From Nematostella vectensis (taxonomy: Eukaryota > Cnidaria > Anthozoa > Actiniaria > Edwardsiidae), in NCBI RefSeq assembly GCF_932526225.1, contig NC_064048.1:3976437-4040436 (forward strand): a stretch of 64,000 bases of DNA, written 5' to 3'. Made by a program: the position numbers and the translations under genes. Shown one piece after another: positions 23,901 to 35,900 of this stretch; positions within the stretch are counted from its first letter, which is position 1, and every line of letters begins with the position of its first letter. The notes beneath the pieces were generated by a model, which saw only the letters and a list, made by a program, of their open reading frames with translations, ran no database searches and was not told where the DNA came from.

Positions 23901-26900
23901 CCAAAGTATACGGAGTCATTTTGATCCACTTTCAACGGCATTTTCAAAAGTATCTGGATTCGCTGGATCCAGCGCGCGTGTTAGTGTGGACGGAAATCCT
24001 AAACGTATCCAAAAGTACATGGATTCAAATGAATCTGTGATAGTGTGGACAGCCCCTTCGATTCATTGTTGATATAACTGTTGACTCCAACTCTACTCAC
24101 TGTGAGTTTGCCACTCTGTGATTTGCAAAGTCCTGCCCCCCAAAGTTTGATTAAAACTATGGGCTATTCCCAAATGAGACAAGGATCTTGAAATCACCAT
24201 GGTCGCGCAACAACAAATTGTATATGCAGCCAAAATGGCTGTCTCTATAATAGCAGAAGATATGCCCACCGGATCGAACTTTGTTTGGTTTGAAAATTAG
24301 CCAGTTGCGAGTCTACCCATTCAATAGAGGAAAGTCTATTTGCAGTATTAATCCCTTCCGCCTTCCCCCCGAGGCCATCCTAAAGCTATTCTTGTCTTCT
24401 AAAAGAACCAAATTTGAGACTGTTACTGTCTCTAGACTAATGGCTGCACACCTAAGTGGTGCTCTTTTTCTCAACAGAAGCTTCAGCCTTGCATGTGGCA
24501 AGTTCTAAAGGGTATCTCAAAGTTATAGGGTATGTTTTGTTATTTTCATCCAACCAAAGTACAAGTGTCAATGTAAAAGATACAGTAATAACCAGTGTTT
24601 ACCTCATCTCTAAATGCTTGCCCCAGTTTTCCCAGACCTATCAAGCCTGGGTGGAGAACCTGGGTTTAGATCTGCAAAATCATGTGAGGTTTGAAAACCT
24701 GGTCTGTGAACCTCATCTTCTCCTATAAGGAATACACAGGAATCATTTGGAATCACTGAGTGATAATTCTTGAACATTTCTGCAATTTTCAGTTGCCAGG
24801 AGTGCCAAAACAGTGGATTATCACTCAGTAATAAAGAAAATGTTATTTTCACATTCATAGCATACAATTATCACTATACATGACCATCAACAGTTCTCAG
24901 ATAGGGGCATTTAACAGGATGTCCCTTTTCACACTTTTTTCACCTGTTTTTCGGATGTTTTAGATTATTATTACAGCTTGGAGTTGAGATCAATGCTAAA
25001 GATGCAGATAATTGGACTCCACTCCATGCGGCTGCTCACTGGGGCCAAAAGGATGCATGCGAACTTTTATCAGAAAATGGTGCTGATTTTAATGCTAGGA
25101 ATAAAATGGTAGGTATTGATCATCAGCAAAACTGGCTCAAGAATTTTCTTGAGTGTTTTTTTTTTTTTAGTTTACTGGTACAATTTAATGGAATTTGACA
25201 CACATAATCAAATAAGATACAGAGTTGTTAGAGCTTAAAAATATAATATTCAGATCTTTGGCCATTACAGGTTAACTAAAATACAAGCAATTATCTTTTT
25301 CTCCTTTTTCAGGGTCAAACACCAATTGATTTAGCCGAACCTGATATGGTAAAATTTCTAGAAGACCTAAAGAAAAGGCAAAATGATAAACCAAAAATTA
25401 AACCGGTAAGTTGGTCACCTTTTCTCCTGCCTCACCCAGAACAGTAAGCTCAAGGTTCAGCCCCACTTCAGAGGAGAGGGAAGGGAGGGGGGCATACTAT
25501 AAAATTTACTGTTAATTGGAATTGTTGATTCCAGAATACCCCTCTTTAAGGGTGGCAATATTATTTAAACATTGCCCAACTTTTGCTGAATTTATTGAAA
25601 TTCCAGGTTCTGGGATTTTTTCTTCCAACTGTCTTTGAGTATCAGGCTTGCTAGTATCTCGGAACCTCTGCTTTTTGTAGCCTGAGTAAACAGACCCCCG
25701 CTTAAATTCTAAATGAAACTTGAGTGAGAGTATGAGCAACTAACTGAAATGTAAGGTACTGGATGGCGTGACACTGCCCAGATCCATAGTCAGTAACTAC
25801 TAACCGATCCGGGTAGTGATTTTGATGGGTCGACGTGTTTTGGCTGTGTCACGTAGTTGTTTATCCTTTAGTTTTCAAGATGGTTATCGAGTGTGAGATC
25901 AGTAGATTTAAAAGTTCTAAAAGAATACGTTTTGACTTGTTGTGAGCAGGTTAAAGTGGATGATTTATTCAATGATTTACAGCTCAACACACTTTTGATT
26001 TTAGACGTAGGCATTCTAGAGCCGTAAGAAAGCAGTTCCCTATTTTGCGTCTTGACGATGAAACATAAAACGCACGAGCCACAAGATATATTTTGACATG
26101 AAAGGCCACAGGTTTTCCCCGAAGACTTACAAGGCAAGCCAAGTTAATTGTCTGTGCATTCAAGGCTTTTATTCAGCCCTTCCCTTTTCTTTAGATCACA
26201 AAAGCAAGTCTTGCATAGATACGAAGAGTTCTTTACGATTTCCACCTTATATGGTTGTTGCTCGATCAAACGGAGGCAATCGTTTTCACTTTGGGAACAA
26301 CTTCCCACTTTGTATCTTGAAGAAGCTTCGTCGATGGCTTTAGAGCACAAATACAAAACAAACTCATTGATATTAATCAGAATCACTACCCTAGTACGTT
26401 ACAACCCAGTTTGTTGCTCAGACACTCGCTCAAGTTTCGTTTAGATTTTGAGCGGGGGTCTGTTAACTCAGGCTATGCGTTTTCCAGATTGCAAACTCAA
26501 CATTTTTTCTTTGTGAGCCAGCAATGGATTGGATAGCATTAATGGTGCAATGTTCAGCTAAAAAAATAGCGTTTAACTGTCTTTAATTTTTTTTTATTTT
26601 TAGTTCTCAATCACTGGTTTCAAATCCCCTCTCAAAATCAAATCAAAATGTAAGCATGCATATTTTATGTTTTGCAGATTTCACCATTAATAAAAACTAA
26701 TTTGGAAACATCAGGTCCACCTCCATTAAAACGAAGGTAAGTTCAAATAAAAAGTGTCATTTATGCACATATGCTGTGTTTTATGGTATTAACTGTTGAT
26801 AAAGAGCCATTCATGGGCTTCTCCAGAAGAAAGAGTATCAGGGCTGAAGCCAAACTTTGTTTTCTAGCAGGTAAAGTCTTTGTACTATTTTGTTTTCTTT

Positions 26901-29900
26901 TTAGATTAAGCACATGGGGGATGGCTTTGGTGCTTTTGGTTTTGACTTCTGTTGTAGTAATAACAAAAAATGTGTCACTGGGGTGAAAAACAGTGTCACA
27001 GCATATTAAATGCATCATACCTCTGAATAGTATCAAGGCCATTTCATTTAAAGCGGCATTGTCACCAGTTTACCCTTGGAGGTCCGACAGAAACCTAAAC
27101 CATTAAAAGACAAAAGAATCTATTGGAATCTGAGATACTTAACAGGCCATCCACTCTATTATCACTCACATCTTCAAAGAAACTTCCAATAAACACCTGC
27201 TTTCAATATTTTGAAATATTTTTCATTTTACATAATCGAGGTTGTTAATTGGTGAGTTAATAGGTGAGTTAATTATACTCACATCTTCAAAGAAACTTCT
27301 AATAAACACCTGCTTTCAATATTTTGAAATATTTTTCATTTTACATAATCGAGGTTGATACATAAACTGAAAGTAAACTGGTGACATTGCGGCTTTAAGC
27401 CTAAGTACCATGAGGCTACAGATATGAGAACCAAGCTGTAGGTAAAAAGGATACTAGGGCAAGTATTCCTTCTTTGCCTTTTTCTTTCTTTCTTTTTTTC
27501 TTAATGCTATCTGGTATGCACTAGTACTTCATTTTAAGGTATTCCCTATTCTCTTTTCTTTTTTTTAAAAAAATGCAGGAGATCTGCAATCTCAGAGAAA
27601 TGTCTTCTTTCTTTACTTATACTTTTTGTTGGCTTTAAAGTTAACATAAAACTGCTTTGGTTGAAATAAAAATGATGATAAATTTTCTCTAAATGGTGTA
27701 CCTTGTTTAAGTGCCAAGATTCCAATGAATGCCCTTATTTGAACACCCCTCTCTCCAAGGTTAAGAATATAAATAAGTTCCCTCTTTAAATAAAAGTCCT
27801 CCACTTACCTCCGAAAACGCATGAAGGTCCAAATTAAAGGCATTTAGCCAATTTTATTTACTCTTTCTTTTAACAATGAAAGATACACACTAGACTGTTT
27901 GTTGGAGTTGTTTTTGTTTAAATTCCTACTAATCAATGATTTAGTTTGAATTGTTTTCAGAATATGATCCATTAAGCTGTATTTTAAGCTTTTTTCTGAA
28001 TTGTGAAATGAGTGCCCCCTTCCAATAAGCATCCAACTTCAAATTCAAAGTTGTGCCCACTTTGCAGCCCACAAAAGGAAATAAGCATCATGAGCTAAAA
28101 CGAGCATTAACAGTAATTTGACTGCATGGTGATAACGAGCTAATTATTAGCTATCCTTAGTTTTCTTTTGGCCATATATAATTCTGTAAGTATATATATA
28201 TGTATATTTTTTTCCTTTATGATTATTTGAAAAAGAATCAACTAAAGAAGTAGCCTTTTTTATTTTCCTTTGTTAAAATATTGTGTTTTGTTATTTCTTT
28301 ATCTGAAATCTCAACCTTTGTTAAAATGTAATTGTGGGAGAAATATTTCTTCATGTTTTGTGTCAGTCATCTCTCTACTAAAGGACTAAAGCAGATATTT
28401 TCTTTGATAGTTTCTTAAAACATGTTTTTTAGACTCTTCTTATGATCACTGGAATTCAATATTCTCCTTAATAGTTCAGAGATACGGGGCTTGCATATTG
28501 GTCTTCAAGTTCCATAAATCGTTTTGGAGGTTCTCATTCAGTTGTGAATTGAAAATAATTAAAGTCGTTCTTGTGAATAAAACACAGTGACTTTTGGTAC
28601 ACTGATTATATCATCATGCAAGTGGACTATTCTACTGATAGTCTTCTGTTTGGACTCCCAAAGTGTCCATTTATGGGAGAGTTAATTATACTGACATGGC
28701 ATTTCCCAGGAAAATTTTTGGCCTCCACCTTGTCAAATTGTTATTAGGGTGATTTAGATCCACGGCGCCGGCAAGAAATGCCGTCTCGCGCACGTTCAAT
28801 TGCGCGCGCACGCTTTTCTTGCCGGCGTCGCGTCCTGTTCAGGACAGCATTTCATGCTTTTTCATGTCCTCTTCAGGACGGGACGCCGGCAAAAATTAGT
28901 GTGCGCGCAATCGAACGTGCGTGAAGCAGCATCCTCTTGCCGGCGTCCTGGATCTAAATCACCCTATTTGTACTGGCCTGTGGCTGTGTCCTGCCTAGGA
29001 TGTGTGCCATGTGCAGGGTCTGCCTGATAGGACGGAAAAACCTGCAAAATTGGCAATTCGAGATAGAGAAAAAAAGAAACAATTTCTTACAATGTTCATC
29101 GGCTCCTTGTTTTCTGGACTGATTTTCAAAGCACAAATAGTGTGAGGCCGAAATGTACATACCCAGAATTTTGCTATTTAAGATGGTTATCCGTGCGCTA
29201 TGCATGGGCTCAGAGACGAAAAGATTAAATTTCCTGACAGTTTACAAAAAGTCGCATTTGATATTTTGTTTGCTATTACTCACTAAGTACTTAGATAAAT
29301 TCCCCACCTTATAAGATGTGAAATGGGCCTATAGAAGCTTCATGTCATGTTTTTCTGTCATGTTGGCCTGTCTTATTTGATATAAGCTTTTGTGTTTGTT
29401 TTCTCTCACACTGCCTTGGATTATGTGCTCTATTTCAGGAACTGCACCCTTTCTACTGTTCTCTCAAGTTGCACTGGCCCTTTTGTGTTCTGTAAAAATG
29501 ACCTTCCTTTACCCATTTGTCTGGTTTCATAATACATTTTAAGATTGTAGAAATATTGTACGTTTCTAACTTTAAAGAGGGTCTATAAAAGAACGTTAAA
29601 GAACGCCTTAAAATAAAATTGCCATTTTTCTCTTTTAATAGGGTCCAGAAACAAAAGCATGCAATTCGGAATTGAAAATTAATAATCAGACATTTGGAAG
29701 AAGGAATTATTTTCTTTAATCTGGGTAAACTAAGCTAAATTAACTAGAGCTTGGCTCCCTTTGCAGCTCCTAATCTTATATTCTTGCATTGTTAATCTCA
29801 TTCCTCTAATGACATCATTATACACTTCGTTCACATTCTCATGCTAACATTGTTTTCTGTATTCACACTTTTGACTTGCTCTCAACCTATGTGAAATATC

Positions 29901-32900
29901 TGTAGCAACAGCTGTAATCTGGTACCAAGAACTATTTTAAGGCTATTATTTTGTTATTGCCCAGAAATGTAGTGAAGTAGTTGATTTTTGTTGATTTTTT
30001 CTTTGTTTATTTAGCCCCACTGGTTGTAAGGATCCAACATATAACAGTACTGACTATGATATCGAAGGACTGATGTATGTAAGACATCCTTTAGCCAAAC
30101 ATCATTGATTCGCCTTCCTCTTTGCATGACCTCTCTCAGTCTTTGCTTTTCACAACTGTCTCTCCATATCTTGGACTGCTACTCTACATACGCAATCTTT
30201 GTTACTGCTTCTAAGTGAACTTTGAGCACCAGCAGAGTCACTAAAGCACTACCAATATGGGACCTGCTTGTCACATGATCCCTTAGCGTGAGTCCCCGGA
30301 TGGACTAATGCACACACTGTGCACATCCTTTGGCAAAGCAGGTTCTACTTGTATAAAAACTAATTTAGAGAAATTGATACAACTTATCACATTTGGCCGG
30401 CTAAGGCTGGTACAGGAGAAAATGGGTCAATAAAACTAAAACCTTTTGTTTCTCCCAAAGATAAAACAAGGCAAGAATAAATGGTGTAATCCGTTGTTAA
30501 TTAAATAATTATTGAAATGACAAAAGATTTCTTATTAGATTTCTTATAGTCCATGTAATCCATTGAAATAAATAACAGCCCCATACACTGACCGCTGCCA
30601 CAATGAAATAGTGCTTTAAACACGAGGTTCCGCTATAAAGGGAAAGCTCCTCCCACCCCCGGGCTCAAAAACAATCAGTTATAAATCAGGCGTCTATGAG
30701 TGAATATGTCAGGAAAATTGCTCTGAGCGCTAAATTCAAAATTTACATTCAAAATAAATATAATTCCTAGAGTTGTCCATCTAAAAATGTTTCTATCTAT
30801 CATAAAATAATGTTTACCAACCTGTGTGCGCTCTAAAATACGAGCATTTTCATCACAGCGCGAGAATAATTTATGCAGGTGCGCTAGATTATGGATAGGG
30901 CAAAATTTAATTTGCACCGAAAACGTTAGTGTACAGCAAATAACTAATTCAACAATCTCTTTACACAACTGTCTTGTTACCTGTGCAAAAATTGTTTTAT
31001 TCTAGCCGACTGATGCTCAGAGATAAGCAGTTTTACAGAAGGCTTATAATTTGTGACTGCTATTGTCCCAGTGTTTTGATTATAATTGCAAATTCGAGCC
31101 TGGGGGTGGGAGGAGAACCTCGTGTTTAAGCATTATTCCGAACTCATAACATCTTTTCTGTGTTTCTTCCTAAACACCCACTTGGAGGATCTCTGGATAT
31201 ACATTGTTCCTATATATCAAAGTCAGTTACTGGTCAATAAGTAATTCATTTTTATATTTTTGTACCCATGCAATACTTGATCAAATTGTCTGATCATACA
31301 CACTAGTAGGGGACGTTTTGTCATGAAGTTGTATGCCAGAATCTTCTTTGCTGGTGTCTAGTTTGCCAATTCGTTCACCAATTTTTCTTAGCGGAGCTAT
31401 CAGTGCTAAAACTTGTATTGCATGGATACTTTTGAATTTGTGCGTCCTTTTAAGATGTTTAGGTGATTCATTTAGTTCCTTCTTACTTTTGTTAGTGGAG
31501 AGAAGGTGGCATTTACAAGAATTTGCATGACAGGGATATTTCCAAGTCCCTTATCCCTGTAATATTACCTCCCATATAGGGGCTTGTATCCCAAAAACTG
31601 TAGGTCACAAACCGGTTCCATTTATGCAAGGTCTACTGTATTGTTGATCAAACCTGGATGGTAGTATACTTGTATTACTATTTTAGTTTTGATTTTAAAG
31701 CTTTTGCACAGATTAATTAAACTAAACATAGTTAAATTGTGGGTAAATTGATGACAGAAAAAAATAGAACTACAGTGTAAGATTTTAAAAAAAATGTTAT
31801 ATTAAACAAATTTCTATTTTTGCCACCCATTGGTTTGTGCCTTTCTAAGCTGTTGTTTGTAAGAAACGTCCTTCAATAATGTGTAGCCTGCATGCTGTAA
31901 AATGTCCAAATAATACGGCATGTACTGGGAGCATACATGTGCTGTGTGCTCTCTGCTGATCTCTGGGCCTGTTTGTTGCTATTGCTCTTGCCTTTGCTGC
32001 AGTTGTTGTTAACTTGTTCCTTGTCTCATTTTCCACTTCATCTATCCACATCATCATTTTCAGTTTTCCATTTCCCTTCATTTCATCACGCTGTGTTGGT
32101 CATGTACCAGTAGGAAGTCACTACCACACTTCCAATTAAGCATTTTTTTGACGCCAAAGACAAGTATGTGGCCACCAATAAAAAGTTAGCCTTAAAAACA
32201 CTCATTTGGCAAGGAAGAAGCACAGCTTTGATTGGCGTGAACCTCGTCACTAGGAGGGTTTCGATGTGCAGTGTGCATTTTGTAACACATGAATGGCTAG
32301 TGACATTGATGCCTGTCAGATAGCCCATTATTTGCGTCCTTATTGGCTTATTTCACAAAACTGTCAAGGCAGCCATGGAAACGCGGTCATTGCAGTGTAA
32401 GAAAATTCAAGTTTGGAGCATCTTGCATTTCGAAACCTTTAGTGTTTCTACTCTGTTGTGATGTCACTTTTATCTATGAATCGGCCCCCCGGCGTAGAGA
32501 GTTTCATCAATTACAGAAGTAGATTTGGACATTAAAATTAAAAGAGTTCGCAGACATCGCAGTGGAAGATCCAGATTTCAAAGATAAAAATGACTGCCTG
32601 TAAGGACAGCTTTCATTAGATTATTTTATAAGCTGTAATTGTTTGCATTTGAAAATTCAGCGTATATACGATTTATAAGCTATCCTTTTTTTACATGGCA
32701 GACTAGCTTTACTGGTACATGACCAACACTTATTCATCATATCCATTATTTATTGTAATTGCAATTTATATTATTTTGTTTTTAGTTTTTCACTTTTCCA
32801 TATCACACACTTCCATCCTCATTGATTTGATTTTAAAGATCTTTATCAAAAGTTTTTGTTGCACCAGCTCATCATGATGACTTACATATCATCTCCCTTA

Positions 32901-35900
32901 GTTTATATGCATCCAGGGGCATGACCTAGCCACATTGCCAGGATTTTCTGAAATTCGGTTGTAACAAAATGTTTTTGGTGGTGGATGGGGTGTAGGAGGG
33001 GGGGAGGGGGGATTCATGCCACTCTCCCCCTCCACCCCTCACGCCTAATCCTATCAATGCTTTTGTACATTCGCGATTGATTTCATCACAAAGCCAGTGC
33101 AACTTGAGAGTTCTTGTTTGTCCCTCTGCATACAAATCACGGAACAGACTAACGGTTGCTTCACTTCAACCCATAATGTGCCCACCCTATGGATTCCTCC
33201 ACAGGAGCTCCATTACAAGAATAAAAGATCAAAATTTGTTTCTACGGGATATTAACCAAGAGCGCATGCAACTGGAGGCTAGCCGAGAAAAGGATGGCCC
33301 TGCCCCCACCAAGCCACGCCTAGGGTACGTTAAGGTGCCCAGCTTCGCGGAGTCCCCTAAAGAGGACAAGGAGAAGGAGAGGGCGTTTAGTTATAACAAG
33401 GATGAAAGTGAAAGCGAGACCGAGAGTGAGACGGAGAGCAGCACCGAGGAAAGCTCATCTGAAGAGGAACAAAAGGTACTGGAATTGCCTCATATAATGA
33501 CTGTATTTTCATCCCTAGTAACTCGGGCCGTTGATAACTCGAAGTCCGTTGATAACTCGAAGTCCGTTGATAACTCGAAGTCCGTTGATAACTCGAAGTC
33601 CGTTGATAACTCGAAGTCCGTTTACTCGAAGCAGGCCTCCAACCTAAGCCCTGCTTTATTTAGTTAAACTTAAAGAAGGCTAATCACGCCGCCATGTTAT
33701 CCTCGCGCACAAACCGAGTTACTCAAACAATCCATTTCCATCGGCTAATTCAAGCAAGTAACTGGGAAACTTCCAACCAAATGTCATTAATAAAGTATCA
33801 GACTTCAACACTATGTTAATGTCTTTTTTTCACCGCCCTACGCAGACAAACTACTTTTCCTATAACATTAACCCATAACATGTCTTTCAGCCTCCGCCCA
33901 GAACAACTCCTGTTCGAAAAACCGCCGTGAACTCGATACCTGCGAAACCCTCACAACAGCGCGCACAGCTCAAATCTGAATCCACGGGCTCCGAAAGCGA
34001 GACGGAAACCTCGTCGGAAGAGGAAGCTGCTCCTACGAAGACACCGCCAAGCACGGTCAACTCCCGGACACCCGTCACTCGTGCTCAGAGCACACCCTCT
34101 TTGAGCTCCTCTGTGACCTCGCCTACGTCTCGACAGCCTGTCACTACTGGCGGCAGCAGGGCGCTGAAGTCCCCCTTCCTAGATCAGGACAAGAAGGGGC
34201 CTGCCTCGCCCACGACACCGACCACACCCAGCAGAACTTTCGGCTCAAGGTTCGCAGATCGGGAGGAGAAAAAAGAACCGAGCTCGCAATTCGGATTCCC
34301 GACTCGGACGACTGCGGCAACGACGACTACTAACAGCACAACGAGTAGCATTCGGGATAGGTTCGGCTCGCGCTCGTCCGCAACGACGACGACTGCTACT
34401 ACGGATAGCACGACGAGTAGCGTTCGTGATCGACTCGGCTCTCGATCGTCGCAGGACGAGAAAGAGCCGCCTTCGTCGGCCGGTGGTCGGAAAGCACGAA
34501 AGGTGACGAAGCGTGCTGGTACGGCTTTCGTTGGTAGTATCGATAATGACGATGAGGAGGAGGAGGAGGAAGAAGAGAAGAGCAACGATCTCGACAGCGC
34601 GAAGACCACGGTAAGAGCTTGAGAAATACATACGTGATACGGAGGTCGCCGTATATACGCGGTGAATGGATTTTTTTATTTAAAGTGCTTAAATGCCCGT
34701 CGAATATGATGTGTATGCCTCAATGTGCCTATGGTTTGAATATGTCTGTCAAGTCTTTAAGGTCTATTTATCAAAAAAAAAGAAAATGCACCATAAAGCT
34801 TTTGCGCAACACATTTCTTTGATATGCTCCGGGTTTTAAGAAAGACCACAACAAGAAATTCTGCTCTTTTGATTTCCGCCATTTTGTTAGCAAAATATTT
34901 AGTGCGAAAAACTTTGATCGACTGATTTGCGCAAGCTAATCCGTTATTCTCTATTCAATTTTTGTAACTGAAGCGCTTTCGCCAGATATGAATTGCTAGA
35001 TAATTTTGTTCTCTGCCTTGAATTTTCATATTTCATATTTCATTTGTAAAATTCGGGTTTTACTACGACGCTGCTTGAGTTCGCCACCTCCGTGCGCACG
35101 TCACGCGCAATTAAAGTGGCACGCCGCTCTATACATCCTTTTTGAAGGACTGTTTTGAAAGCGAGATCCTGTAAATGAGTACGGTTATATAGGCCTCGAT
35201 AGTGTATTTATTACCGAGGGCACTTTTATGGGACACAATAGTGTCCTTCTTATAGGAGGTCCAGTATATAGGAGCAGTTTTGTGGGACCCAGTAGTGTCC
35301 TTTTTAGAGAGGTTTTAGTGTACGAGAGCAGTTGTGTTGGACCCAGTAGTGTCCTTTTTAGAGAGGTTCCAGTATATAGGAGCAGTTTTGTGGGACCCAG
35401 TAGTGTCCTTTTTAGAGAGGTTTTAGTGTACGAGGGCAGTTGTGTTGGACCTAGTAGTGTTCTTATTATCGGAGTTCCAGTGTGCGAGGGCAGTTTTGTG
35501 GGACCTAGTAGTGTCCTTATTAATGGGCCTCAACGGTGTTCTTATTAACGATGTTCTACTATATGGGGAAAGGCTTGTCAGTCTAAGCGGTGCCCTTTTT
35601 TAATGAGGTTTCAATAAGGACAGGCTTATGGGTCGCAGTGGTGTCCTTATTAACGAGGTTCACCTGCTCCAGGACTGCCTTATAGGTCTTAGCGATGCCC
35701 ATACCAACGAGGTTCCATTGTGCAAACATTTCGCACCGCGCCTATCCACACAACTCGCGCTTTGCCGTAATGCCGTGCATCTTGCATTGCGCAGCGCCGT
35801 ATTGGCCCACACCGTCTCCGCCCACGCACCCTTAAGAGCTTTGTTTTTGCCAACGCGCTGGCGTGAAGGGCTCTTCTGCTTGCATCAATTGACGTCTTTG

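Larger units (their letters stand above)
26737..33204 (+). other. Large MYPT intron 8
   Basis: This 6.5-kb intron carries two TTAA-flanked elements (27052-27394, 30620-31125), a fold-back element (28747-28974), a dispersed-repeat copy (29030-29280) and a candidate cassette exon (30015-30074). Between these I see only AT-rich single-copy-looking sequence. Confidence 0.6.

Noticed and set aside
33887-34631. Antisense frames (63, 141 and 128 codons) over a MYPT exon
   Set aside because: They mirror the Ser/Thr/Glu-rich coding strand as Arg/Val/Ser runs and disappear once the sense exon is accepted.
35228-35548. 106-codon frame with 18-residue repeats
   Set aside because: It is a minisatellite with period divisible by three; there is no start context, splice sites or family.
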